From contig NZ_CYSF01000005.1 of assembly GCF_001458435.1 (NCBI RefSeq), forward strand, positions 1 through 64,000: 64,000 nt of DNA, given 5' to 3'. A program made the translations under genes and the position numbers. Positions 9,226-17,758 of the stretch are shown one piece after another; positions within the stretch are counted from its first letter, which is position 1; every line of letters starts with the position of its first letter. The stretch comes from Thalassovita mediterranea (GTDB taxonomy: Bacteria; Pseudomonadota; Alphaproteobacteria; Rhodobacterales; Rhodobacteraceae). The notes under the pieces are model-generated. The model saw only the letters and a program-made list of their open reading frames with translations. It had not been told where the DNA came from and did no database searches.

Positions 9226-9327
9226 TTAATCATCGTCACCGTCGAGTGCTGAAATAGGCATCGAAACTGAATCCCGCAAGTCCCATATTGCCGCAGTGTC
9301 AACATGGCTGTTATGCGGTTTTTGCAT
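9226..9327 (-). CDS. Possible 33-residue peptide
   Basis: An ATG-to-TAA frame of 34 codons lies between the LysR gene and a strong terminator. The product begins MQKPHNSH and ends in an acidic SALDGDDD tail. No good ribosome site precedes the first ATG; an internal Met (MPISALDGDDD) has GGGA about nine bases upstream. No family is recognised. The support is its placement just before a terminator that otherwise has no near gene. Confidence 0.3.
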   Translation of the reverse strand: MQKPHNSHVDTAAIWDLRDSVSMPISALDGDDD

Positions 9328-9362
9328 ACCCCGCGCAGTGGGCTTGCTTCCCTAGGGTTAAG

Positions 9363-10259
9363 TTACTGATCGCGCATCTGTTTGCGGTAGGCGATGATCT
9401 CTTCTTGGACGAAGTCACGGAAGGCCGCGATGCGCTTTGAATGGCGCAATTCCTCAGGGTAGGCGAGGTAAACGGGCACTTCGACTGACTGAACGTCGGG
9501 TAGGACGCGCACCAGATTCGGGAAATCCTGGCTGAGGTAGTTGGGCAGAACGCCAATCCCCAGATGGTTCGCAACCGCCTGCAGCACGCCAAAGTAGTTG
9601 TTCACCATCAGCGTCGATTTCACATCATATGTCATCAGATGGCCCACAAGGTTGGAGCTGGCGCCAACCTGAGGGGCGTTCGTGTTCTGGCAGACCAGTC
9701 GGTGTTCGCCGATATCCTCGATCGAGGCGGGCATACCGTTGCGTTCCAGATATTCCTTGGAGGCAAAGAGCTGCATCCGTACCGCCATCAGACGTTTGCG
9801 GATCAGGTCGGCTTGGCTTGGTTCCTTCATGCGGATGGCAACGTCTGCTTCGCGCATGGGCAGGTCCAGCACCCGCTCTTCTAGCATCAGTTCGATGTTT
9901 AGGTCGGGATACTGTTCATAGAGCTTCGGCAGACGAGGGGCCAACCAAAGGGTTCCAAGGCCGATAGTGGTGGTCACGCGCAGCTGACCAAAGACCTCTT
10001 CTTCGCTGTCGCGGATACGGGCCGCGGCGGCGTCCAGACGTTTGGTCATGGCGCGGGTGGCGTCAAACAGCAACTCGCCCTGTTCAGTCAGGATCAGACC
10101 GCGGGCGTGGCGGTGAAACAGGGTGGCGTTCAGACTTTCTTCCAGCGCGCGGACCTGCCGCGACACAGCCGATTGTGACAGGTGCAAGACATCGCCCGCA
10201 TGTGTCAGGCTGCCTGCGTCAGCCACCGCATGAAAAATACGTAATTTATCCCAATCCAT
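9363..10259 (-). CDS. LysR-family transcriptional regulator
   Basis: A 298-residue LysR-type regulator. The N-terminal winged helix-turn-helix is clear: MDWDKLRIFHAVADAGSLTH, then LHLSQSAVSRQVRALEE and LFHRHARGLILTEQGE. The effector-binding domain runs from about residue 90 (RVTTTIGLGTLWLAPRLP). The gene is divergent from the fused ior gene, with a 21-base perfect dyad between them, so regulation of ior is possible but unproven. The inducer is unknown. Confidence 0.93.
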   Translation of the reverse strand: MDWDKLRIFHAVADAGSLTHAGDVLHLSQSAVSRQVRALEESLNATLFHRHARGLILTEQGELLFDATRAMTKRLDAAAARIRDSEEEVFGQLRVTTTIGLGTLWLAPRLPKLYEQYPDLNIELMLEERVLDLPMREADVAIRMKEPSQADLIRKRLMAVRMQLFASKEYLERNGMPASIEDIGEHRLVCQNTNAPQVGASSNLVGHLMTYDVKSTLMVNNYFGVLQAVANHLGIGVLPNYLSQDFPNLVRVLPDVQSVEVPVYLAYPEELRHSKRIAAFRDFVQEEIIAYRKQMRDQ

Positions 10260-10392
10260 ACCGCACTTCCCCGAAATTCCCGGGTTTCTCCCGGATTATG
10301 CTGCCTGTTGCACCGTCCTAAATACACGAAACCTACGGTATCTTAACCCGTTTTCGGCAATTTTCGACAGGAAATGGTTAAGTTTTTTCTTG

Positions 10393-10413
10393 TAGGTCAA
10401 AAGTTATGACCTA
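10393..10413. promoter_or_regulatory. Perfect 21-base dyad upstream of ior
   Basis: TAGGTCA (10393-10399), seven bases, then TGACCTA (10407-10413) is a perfect inverted repeat. It ends 47 bases before the ior ATG and 134 bases from the LysR start, a position expected of an operator. The binding protein is not known; the divergent LysR regulator is one candidate. Confidence 0.55.
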
Positions 10414-10460
10414 TTGTTGTCTTATATTCTAGCAAGCATGCAGTGGTGGGAGGCACAGAC

Positions 10461-13400
10461 ATGACCAGCCAGAAGGTAACCCTGAACGACCGCTTTGATC
10501 TGACAAAATCGCCGGTGCTGTTGAACGGCACGCAGGCGCTGGTACGGCTGATGTTGATCCAGCAGGCGCGCGATGCTGCCGCCGGGTTGAACACCGCCGG
10601 ATATGTCACGGGCTATCGCGGATCACCGCTGGGCGCGGTGGACATGCAGATGCAACGGGCCGAGGCGCAGCTGCGTGCGGCAAATGTCAAATTCCACGAA
10701 GGCCTGAACGAGGATCTGGCCGCCACCGCCCTATGGGGTGCGCAACAGGCAGAGCTGCGCGGTGAGGGGAAATTCGACGGTGTCTTTGGCCTGTGGTACG
10801 GCAAGGGGCCGGGGGTGGATCGGTCCGGTGATGTGATGCGCCACGCCAATATGGCAGGCAGTTCCAAAAATGGCGGCGTCCTGATGGCGATGGGCGATGA
10901 CCACACCGGCGAAAGTTCGACTGTTTTGCACCAATCCGAATGGGCGATGGTCGATGCCTATATGCCCGTGGTTAGCCCCGCAGGCGTGCAGGAAATTCTG
11001 GACTACGGGGTCTATGGCTATGGTTTGTCGCGGTTTTCCGGCCTGTGGGTGGGGCTGAAAACCATGAAGGACACGGTTGAGGCCACAGGCGTTGTTGATG
11101 GCCGCATCGACCGGATGCAGTTGGTGACGCCTGAGTTTGACATGCCCGCAGGTGGGCTGAATATCCGCCTTGGTGACAATCCCACCGAACAAGAAGCGCG
11201 GATGATCGACTACAAACGCTTCGCGGCAGAGGCCTACAGCCACGCCAACAAAATGGATCAGCGCAAGTGGGGCAAGCCCGGGGCCAAGATCGGCTTTGTC
11301 GCGGCTGGCAAAAACTGGTTGGATCTGGAGCATGCCCTCCGTTTGCTTAACATTGATGAAGGTGAGGCAGAGCGTTTGGGCCTGACCACCTATAAGATTG
11401 GCCAGACCTTCCCGCTGGACATGCGCGGGTTCAACGACTGGGCCGAAGGTCTGGACCTGATTGTTATCGTTGAAGAGAAACGCAAACTGATTGAGGTGCA
11501 GGTCAAAGAGGCGATCTTTGACGACCGTCGCGGGCGGCGCGTCTATGGTTGGTACAAAGGTGGCGCAGGCATGCTGGGCCGTGAAGAGCTGTTCCCAACC
11601 CGTGGCGCGCTGGACCCGATCTGGATTGCCGAAAAGCTGGGCGATATCCTGATCGAAGAGGGGCGCGGCACCGAAGGCGTCAAGGCAGGTATGGCCGCGT
11701 TGAGCGAAGCGCGACGCAATGATAATGCCGAGGAATTGGCAACCCGTCTGCCGTATTTCTGTTCCGGCTGCCCCCATAATTCATCGACCAAAGTACCCGA
11801 CGGCAGCCGTGCCTATGCCGGCATTGGCTGTCACTATATGGTGCAATGGATGGACCGTGAAACATCCGGTTTCACCCATATGGGCGCCGAAGGGGCAAAC
11901 TGGATTGGTGAGGCACCGTTTTCCACCACCGATCATGTGTTCCAAAACCTTGGCGATGGCACCTACAACCACTCTGGTGTGATGGCGATCCGTGCCGCGC
12001 TCGCCTCTGATGCCAATATCACCTATAAGATCCTTTATAACGACGCGGTCGCCATGACTGGTGGACAGGCGAACGAAGGCGGGTTGACCGCCTACCGCAT
12101 TGTGGATGAGCTAAAGGCGATGGGCGTGGCTAATGTCGCTGTAGTCTATGATGAGAAAGAGGCGGTGAACCTTGCGGCCTTCCCATCCTCGGTCCAGACT
12201 TATGAGCGGGCAGAGATGGATCAGGTCCAGAAAACCTTCCGCGACATCAAAGGCGTGTCGGCCATTGTTTATATCCAGACATGCGCCGCCGAAAAACGCC
12301 GCCGCCGCAAGCGTGGCTCATTCCCTGATCCCGATCAGCGCATTTTCATTAACACCGACATCTGCGAAGGCTGCGGGGATTGTGGCGTGCAGTCAAACTG
12401 TGTCTCCATCGTTCCGGTGGACACCGAATTGGGCCGCAAACGGGCGATTGATCAATCCAGCTGTAACAAGGATTTTTCCTGCGTTAACGGTTTCTGCCCC
12501 AGCTTTGTCACCGTGTCTGGCGGCACCCCGAAAAAGGCGGCGACGAAAGAGTTGGATTTGCCCGACATGGCTGCCCCGACGCTGCCCGCGATCAACGGGA
12601 CCTACAATGTGGTGATCACTGGCGTTGGTGGTACCGGCGTAGTGACCATCGGCGCGGTGTTGGCGCAGGCGGCGCAGATTGATGGCAAGGGCGCGGGCAT
12701 GATGGAAATGGCGGGCCTCGCCCAAAAGGGCGGCGCGGTGCATATCCATTGCCGGATTGCCAATCAACCCGACGACATCAGCGCGGTGCGTGTGGCCACC
12801 GGCGAATGTGACGCGCTGATCGGCGGTGATCTGGTGGTGTCGGCAGGCGCGAAAACACTGGGCCTGACGCGGTCGGGCCGGACAGGCGCGGTGGTCAATA
12901 ACCACGATATTGTCACCGGTGATTTCACCCGCGATACGGAATTTCGCATTCCCAGCGACCGCTTGCAGTTGCAGGTTCAGGCGCGTTTGCAGGATCAGGT
13001 GCAGCTTTATGATGCGTCAGAACTGGCGCGGATCACGTTGGGGGATTCCATTTTCTCCAACATGATGCTGCTTGGGTCCGCATGGCAGCGCGGGCTGCTG
13101 CCGCTGAGCAAGGACGCTATAGTGCAGGCGGTGACCCTGAACGGCGCTGCGGTGGAACGCAACCTGCGTGCGTTCGAGATCGGGCGTTGGGCCGCGCTCT
13201 ACCCGGCAGAGGCAGAGGCGATGCTGGCCCCCACGGTGGTGGTGGACCTGCCGAAATCCCTGGATGACAAGATCGCCTATCGCATGGCGCATCTGACCGA
13301 CTATCAGAACAAGGCGCTGGCGCGTAAATACCGCGCGCTGCTGGATCGGTTCGAAGATATCGAACTGCGCGAAGCGGTGGCAGAGGGTTATCATAAGCTA

Positions 13401-13886
13401 TTGGCCTACAAGGATGAATATGAGGTTGCGCGCCTGCTGCTGCGCACAGAGGCCAAGGCAGCAGAGGCGTTTGATGGCAGCTTCTCCCTCAACTACCATC
13501 TGGCACCGCCCAGCCTGACAGGCGAAACCGGTCCCAATGGACGCCCCGCGAAAAAGACGTTTGGCCCCGGCATGAAGCGCTGGTTCGGCGTTCTGGCCCG
13601 CCTCAAAGGGTTGCGCGGCACGCGGCTGGATCTCTTCGGGCGCACCGAAGAGCGGCGGATGGAACGCGCGTTGATTGCGCAATATGAGGCGGACATGGAT
13701 CAACTGATCCCGCTGATCACCCCAGAAACCCGCGATGCAGCAATCGCGCTGGCTCGCCTGCCGCTGCAAATCCGTGGCTTTGGCCCCGTCAAGGCCGGTA
13801 ATGAAGCCAAGGCCGCCAAAGAGCGCGAGGCGCTGTGGTCCGTGATCCGCGCTGGTGGTCCGGTGATGGACGCCGCAGCGGAGTGA
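10461..13886 (+). CDS. Indolepyruvate ferredoxin oxidoreductase, fused alpha and gamma subunits
   Basis: A 1141-residue 2-oxoacid:ferredoxin oxidoreductase in which IorA- and IorB-like parts are joined. The family oxidatively decarboxylates aryl pyruvates to acyl-CoA, using thiamine diphosphate, CoA and ferredoxin. The N-terminal ThDP half includes GYRGSPLGAVD and FCSGCPHNSSTKVPDGSRAYAGIGCHYM. A Cys-rich segment CEGCGDCGVQSNC lies near residue 636, and the gamma part begins NVVITGVGGTGVVTIGAVLAQAA. The ATG at 10461 has GGGAGG nine bases upstream, preferred over an in-frame start at 10443. The alternative is a related 2-oxoacid substrate. Confidence 0.93.
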   Translation: MTSQKVTLNDRFDLTKSPVLLNGTQALVRLMLIQQARDAAAGLNTAGYVTGYRGSPLGAVDMQMQRAEAQLRAANVKFHEGLNEDLAATALWGAQQAELRGEGKFDGVFGLWYGKGPGVDRSGDVMRHANMAGSSKNGGVLMAMGDDHTGESSTVLHQSEWAMVDAYMPVVSPAGVQEILDYGVYGYGLSRFSGLWVGLKTMKDTVEATGVVDGRIDRMQLVTPEFDMPAGGLNIRLGDNPTEQEARMIDYKRFAAEAYSHANKMDQRKWGKPGAKIGFVAAGKNWLDLEHALRLLNIDEGEAERLGLTTYKIGQTFPLDMRGFNDWAEGLDLIVIVEEKRKLIEVQVKEAIFDDRRGRRVYGWYKGGAGMLGREELFPTRGALDPIWIAEKLGDILIEEGRGTEGVKAGMAALSEARRNDNAEELATRLPYFCSGCPHNSSTKVPDGSRAYAGIGCHYMVQWMDRETSGFTHMGAEGANWIGEAPFSTTDHVFQNLGDGTYNHSGVMAIRAALASDANITYKILYNDAVAMTGGQANEGGLTAYRIVDELKAMGVANVAVVYDEKEAVNLAAFPSSVQTYERAEMDQVQKTFRDIKGVSAIVYIQTCAAEKRRRRKRGSFPDPDQRIFINTDICEGCGDCGVQSNCVSIVPVDTELGRKRAIDQSSCNKDFSCVNGFCPSFVTVSGGTPKKAATKELDLPDMAAPTLPAINGTYNVVITGVGGTGVVTIGAVLAQAAQIDGKGAGMMEMAGLAQKGGAVHIHCRIANQPDDISAVRVATGECDALIGGDLVVSAGAKTLGLTRSGRTGAVVNNHDIVTGDFTRDTEFRIPSDRLQLQVQARLQDQVQLYDASELARITLGDSIFSNMMLLGSAWQRGLLPLSKDAIVQAVTLNGAAVERNLRAFEIGRWAALYPAEAEAMLAPTVVVDLPKSLDDKIAYRMAHLTDYQNKALARKYRALLDRFEDIELREAVAEGYHKLLAYKDEYEVARLLLRTEAKAAEAFDGSFSLNYHLAPPSLTGETGPNGRPAKKTFGPGMKRWFGVLARLKGLRGTRLDLFGRTEERRMERALIAQYEADMDQLIPLITPETRDAAIALARLPLQIRGFGPVKAGNEAKAAKEREALWSVIRAGGPVMDAAAE

Positions 13887-14015
13887 ACGCAGTCTGCGTC
13901 ATCGTGGCGGATGTAACAGCGGGATGAAGTTTTTTGCCACTTAGGGCGCAGGGCACGGCATTTTCTTGATCCGTGCCCTGCGCCGCTGCTAGATCCTTCG
14001 GCAACCGATCGCACT

Positions 14016-14933
14016 ATGAAGGCCACAGATCACATGCCCTCCAAACGTCACATCGCGCGCGACATCTCGTATTCTCATTCCGCCCAAACCCGCAGCGGAC
14101 GGGCGGTGATCCGTACGGTGGAAAACATGACGGGGCGATTGCGGATGATCAAACGGGCGTCGGGCTATGATCAGGATGTGGCCCGTGGGGCGGATTTCTG
14201 GCAGGTGATGGTCGAACGCTATGGTCTGTCACTGGATGTGGTTGGCGGCAGTCTGGACAATGTCCCGCAAACGGGCCCGCTGATCCTGATTGCCAATCAT
14301 CCCTATGGCATTCTGGATGGGTTGATGATGGGCCATATCCTGTCCCAGCGCCGCGCCGGTGATTTCCGGATTCTGGCGCACCGTGTGTTCCGCAAATCCG
14401 AAGATCTGAACAAGGTGATCCTGCCAATTTCGTTCGATGAAACGCGCGAAGCGGTGAAACAAAACCTGGACACCCGCAAAGAGGCGGAGCTTTACCTGAA
14501 ACAGGGCGGCGCCATCGGCATCTTCCCCGGTGGGACGGTCAGCACCTCGGCGACGCCGTTTTCCAAACCGATGGACCCTTCGTGGCGCAACTTCACCGCG
14601 CGGCTGGTGGCGAAATCCGGGGCGACTGTGGTGCCCGTGTTCTTTGCCGGGCATACCTCGCGTCTGTTCCAAATCGCCAGTCACATGCACACCACCCTGC
14701 GCATGTCCCTGTTAATCAAGGAATTTGCCAAACGTGTGGATACGCCCGTGCAGGCGGTGATCGGTCAGCCCATCGCGGCGGATCGGATCGCGGATTACGC
14801 GGGTGACAGCAACGCCTTGATGGAATTTTTGCGCAAATCCACCTACGACCTGTCGCCTGCACCGCTAAATTCCAACGCGCTCGGGTTTGAGTTTGAAGAC
14901 AAACACCGCCCTCTTGCCGAACGCCGCAGCTAG
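14016..14933 (+). CDS. Lysophospholipid acyltransferase family protein
   Basis: A 305-residue PlsC-type acyltransferase. The catalytic NHxxxxD box appears as ANHPYGILDG. Other family blocks are FRILAHRVFRKSEDLNKVILPISFDET, LKQGGAIGIFPGGTVS and VPVFFAGHTSRLFQ. Such enzymes transfer acyl groups to lyso-lipids or other acceptors at the inner membrane; the acceptor here is unknown. Start choice is uncertain: ATG at 14034 is an alternative and neither has a strong ribosome site. It lies between ior and murI on the same strand. Confidence 0.85.
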   Translation: MKATDHMPSKRHIARDISYSHSAQTRSGRAVIRTVENMTGRLRMIKRASGYDQDVARGADFWQVMVERYGLSLDVVGGSLDNVPQTGPLILIANHPYGILDGLMMGHILSQRRAGDFRILAHRVFRKSEDLNKVILPISFDETREAVKQNLDTRKEAELYLKQGGAIGIFPGGTVSTSATPFSKPMDPSWRNFTARLVAKSGATVVPVFFAGHTSRLFQIASHMHTTLRMSLLIKEFAKRVDTPVQAVIGQPIAADRIADYAGDSNALMEFLRKSTYDLSPAPLNSNALGFEFEDKHRPLAERRS

Positions 14934-15058
14934 GCGATCTGTCGCGCAGGTAACACCAAGGTTAACGCCGCGTTCCTTTCGCCGCATTGCCTATCGCCCA
15001 GCCTATGCGCTATGCAGGCGGGCAAAGCGCAGTACCTGTGACAGAAGGGCAGATAAAG

Positions 15059-15871
15059 ATGGCAGTTGGTATTTTTGATTCAGGTCTGGGTGGCCTCACC
15101 GTTTTGGATGCGGTCAGCAAGCGCCTGCCGGACGTGCCTTTCGTCTACTACGGTGACAACGCCCATGCGCCCTACGGCGTGCGCGATGCCGATGATGTCT
15201 ATAACCTGACCACGCAGGCGGTGGAACGTATGTGGGCCGAAGGCTGCGATCTGGTCATTCTGGCCTGTAACACCGCCTCTGCCGCCGCGCTGCGCCGGAT
15301 GCAGGAAGGGTGGATCCCTGAAAACAAGCGGGTGCTGGGCGTGTTCGTGCCCCTGATCGAGGCGCTGACCGAACGCAAGTGGGGTGACAATTCCCCCCCG
15401 CGTGAGGTTGAGGTGCAGCATGTTGCGCTGTTTGCCACGCCCGCAACCGTCGCCAGCCGCGCGTTCCAGCGTGAACTGGCCTTCCGCGCCATCGGTGTGG
15501 ATGTTGAGGCGCAGGCCTGTGGCGGTGTCGTCGACGCGATCGAAGATGGCGATATGATCCTTGCCGACGCACTGGTGCGCAGCCATGTAGATGCCCTGAA
15601 ACGCAAGATGCCAAACCCGCAGGCGGCCATTCTGGGCTGTACGCACTATCCGCTGATGCACGATCAGTTTCAGGACGCATTGGGTGCGGATGTGAAGGTG
15701 TACAGTCAGGCCAATCTGGTGGCTGAAAGCCTTGCGGACTATCTAACCCGTCACCCCGCAATGATCGGATCGGGGACGGAAAGCAAATTCCTCACCTCCG
15801 GCAATCCCGCCACGGTGTCGACCCGCGCAACGCAATTCCTGCGCCGCGAGATCAAGTTTCAGGCGGCCTGA
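15059..15871 (+). CDS. murI: Glutamate racemase
   Basis: A 270-residue cytoplasmic racemase that makes D-glutamate for peptidoglycan. The diagnostic opening is [14 protein letters not shown] (Asp7, Ser8). The two catalytic cysteines are in LACNTAS (Cys70) and GCTHYP. The start at 15059 is chosen because the conserved fold begins there and GAAGGGC precedes it; a longer in-frame start at 14987 would add 24 residues with no conservation. Confidence 0.95.
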   Translation: MAVGIFDSGLGGLTVLDAVSKRLPDVPFVYYGDNAHAPYGVRDADDVYNLTTQAVERMWAEGCDLVILACNTASAAALRRMQEGWIPENKRVLGVFVPLIEALTERKWGDNSPPREVEVQHVALFATPATVASRAFQRELAFRAIGVDVEAQACGGVVDAIEDGDMILADALVRSHVDALKRKMPNPQAAILGCTHYPLMHDQFQDALGADVKVYSQANLVAESLADYLTRHPAMIGSGTESKFLTSGNPATVSTRATQFLRREIKFQAA

Positions 15872-16006
15872 ACCGCTTGACCCTGATCAAAGCCGCCGTG
15901 GCCAAAATCCGGCATCTTATGTCGCAGGCGCGGGGGCTTTTGATCCGGCGGACCACGCCCTAAATAGGGAACGACCAGAACAGACGCGCGCGAAGGAGCC
16001 AGCCAG

Positions 16007-16450
16007 ATGAAGGGCCTGAAGAAGAAACGTAGGGTGCAGGTGATTGCCGTTGCGGCGATTGCGCTGACGGTTTCCACCGGTCTGATCGGCTATGCGATGC
16101 GCGATGGCATCAACTTTTTCCGGTCCCCGTCCGAGGTGCTGGCAAGCCCGCCGATTGCGACGGAAACCTTCCGCATTGGTGGCCTGGTCGAAGAGGGATC
16201 GCTGATCCGCGGTCAGGGCGAAGCGATCACCTTCAACGTGACCGACGGCAACGGCGTTGTGCCCGTCAGCTACACCGGCGTGCTACCCGATCTGTTTGAG
16301 GAAAATCAGGGCATGATCGGCACCGGCAAATACATCAATGGTGTCTTCGAAGCGCATGAAATCCTTGCCAAACATGACGAAACCTACATGCCCAAAGAGG
16401 TGGTGGACGCGCTGAAGGAACAGGGCGTCTATGTGGAGCCTGAGGCGTAA
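16007..16450 (+). CDS. ccmE: Cytochrome c maturation protein CcmE
   Basis: A 147-residue periplasmic heme chaperone. It has an N-terminal basic anchor and one membrane helix (residues about 10-30), followed by an OB-fold beta barrel. The heme-binding HxxxY motif is AKHDETY, with His123 and Tyr127. CcmE receives heme from CcmABCD and passes it to CcmF/CcmH. GGAG lies eight bases before the ATG. Downstream, two lysis genes separate it from ccmF. Confidence 0.96.
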   Translation: MKGLKKKRRVQVIAVAAIALTVSTGLIGYAMRDGINFFRSPSEVLASPPIATETFRIGGLVEEGSLIRGQGEAITFNVTDGNGVVPVSYTGVLPDLFEENQGMIGTGKYINGVFEAHEILAKHDETYMPKEVVDALKEQGVYVEPEA

Positions 16451-16497
16451 TCGCAGGACCACCGCACGCAGGCTTACCGCCGCTTTAACCCATTTGC

Positions 16498-16533
16498 CCC
16501 CAGTCTGAGTTCACACTCAAGCTGGGGTTTTTT
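16498..16533 (+). terminator. Rho-independent terminator overlapping the endolysin leader
   Basis: Hairpin with arms CCCCAG-tc-TGAGT and ACTCA-ag-CTGGGG around a TCAC loop, followed by six T. The tract ends three bases before the endolysin ATG. The 3' arm GGGG, eight bases from the ATG, is the only Shine-Dalgarno-like sequence available, so the hairpin could both end ccmE transcripts and hide the ribosome site. Confidence 0.8.
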
Positions 16534-16535
16534 CT

Positions 16536-17147
16536 ATGCTGGACGTCAAACAAATCGCCAAGGATATCGTCGCCCGTGAAGGCGGCTATGTAAACGATCC
16601 CGATGATCCGGGCGGGATGACCAAACACGGGGTCACGCTGGGCACCCTGCGCCGTCTGGGAATTGATCTGGATGGCGACGGGGACGTTGACGGCAGCGAC
16701 CTGAGGCGCATTACCAAATCCCGCGCGGTGGCGATTTATCTGGAACACTACTACAGTCGCCCGCGCATCGATCAGCTGCCCGTGATCATTCAGGCCAGCG
16801 TGTTTGATATGTATGTGAACGCGGGCGCCAATGCGGTGAAGATCTTGCAACGACTGCTTGGCCAGATGGGGCAGGTGGTCAGCGTGGACGGTGCCATCGG
16901 CCCGCAAACCATCGCTGCGGCAGAGGCCGCCGCGCGCATCGCGCCGCAACACCTGGCCGATGCCTACGGTATTGCACGGCGCAATTACTACTTCCGTCTG
17001 GCAGATGAACGCCCGCGATCCCGCAAATTCGCCCGCACCCGCGCGGGTCAAAAAGGTGGCTGGATCAAACGGGCGGAGGAGTTCATAGACCGTCGTTATC
17101 ACCTGACCGACGCGGAATTTCAGCAACGGGTGGCGGCATGGGCGTGA
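16536..17147 (+). CDS. GH108-family peptidoglycan hydrolase (endolysin)
   Basis: A 203-residue holin-associated N-acetylmuramidase. The catalytic Glu is in AREGGYVNDPDDPGGMTKHGVT, the GH108 signature; it is followed by LEHYYSRPRIDQLP and the C-terminal binding part with VDGAIGPQTIAAAE. A calcium-loop-like stretch DLDGDGDVDGSDLRR (about residues 46-60) interrupts the fold. There is no signal peptide, so export would need the holin that overlaps it by ten bases. In Rhodobacter capsulatus a similar endolysin/holin pair releases gene transfer agent particles; whether this is the counterpart is inference. A terminator hairpin sits directly before the ATG. Confidence 0.88.
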   Translation: MLDVKQIAKDIVAREGGYVNDPDDPGGMTKHGVTLGTLRRLGIDLDGDGDVDGSDLRRITKSRAVAIYLEHYYSRPRIDQLPVIIQASVFDMYVNAGANAVKILQRLLGQMGQVVSVDGAIGPQTIAAAEAAARIAPQHLADAYGIARRNYYFRLADERPRSRKFARTRAGQKGGWIKRAEEFIDRRYHLTDAEFQQRVAAWA

Positions 17148-17683
17148 TCTCAACTCTTCTCAACACGCTCTTCTGTGGCGGCCTGTCAGAGGTGCGGCGC
17201 ACGGTTGAGGTGTTTCGCGAAAACGCCGAGGCGGGGGCCGAGCGCGGCCATGACATGCAGCGCGCCGCGCTCGACCAGTTGGCGCAGGAATTTGCCCGGG
17301 ATCAGCGGGGTGTGTTTGATCGGATCATGGACGGGCTGAACCGCCTGCCGCGCCCCGGTTTGGCACTGGGAACGCTGGGGTTGTTCATCGCCGCGATGGT
17401 CGATCCAGTGTGGTTTGCCGCGCGGATGCAGGGCATTTCGCTGGTGCCGGAGCCGCTGTGGTGGTTGTTGGGCGTGATCGTCAGTTTCTATTTCGGTGCC
17501 CGTCATCAAGCCAAAGCGCAGGCCTTTCAGGCGCAGCTGGGTCACAGCATGGCACGCCTGCCGCAGGTGATGGCGCAGGTGCAGGCGTTGGAGGGGCAGG
17601 GGAAAGCCGCTTCGATTCAACAGGTTAGCGATGAAAATCCGGCCCTGACGGCTTGGCACAACGCCGCAAATAGCAGCCGTTAA
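17138..17683 (+). CDS. Holin family protein
   Basis: A 181-residue protein with an amphipathic N-terminal part (residues 1-70) and two or three membrane segments between about residues 72 and 128 (LALGTLGLFIAAMVDPVWFA and WWLLGVIVSFYFGAR), then a soluble helical tail. This matches the three-TM holin family found beside GH108 hydrolases. It overlaps the endolysin by ten bases and precedes ccmF. The expected function is to open the inner membrane to the endolysin. Confidence 0.82.
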   Translation: MGVISTLLNTLFCGGLSEVRRTVEVFRENAEAGAERGHDMQRAALDQLAQEFARDQRGVFDRIMDGLNRLPRPGLALGTLGLFIAAMVDPVWFAARMQGISLVPEPLWWLLGVIVSFYFGARHQAKAQAFQAQLGHSMARLPQVMAQVQALEGQGKAASIQQVSDENPALTAWHNAANSSR

Positions 17684-17758
17684 GCCCCGCGTGCCCCGCG
17701 ACAATGTGAACCCGCCGTTCTGCCGATTGCGATTGGCCGACCGCGCAGATCGCGATAT

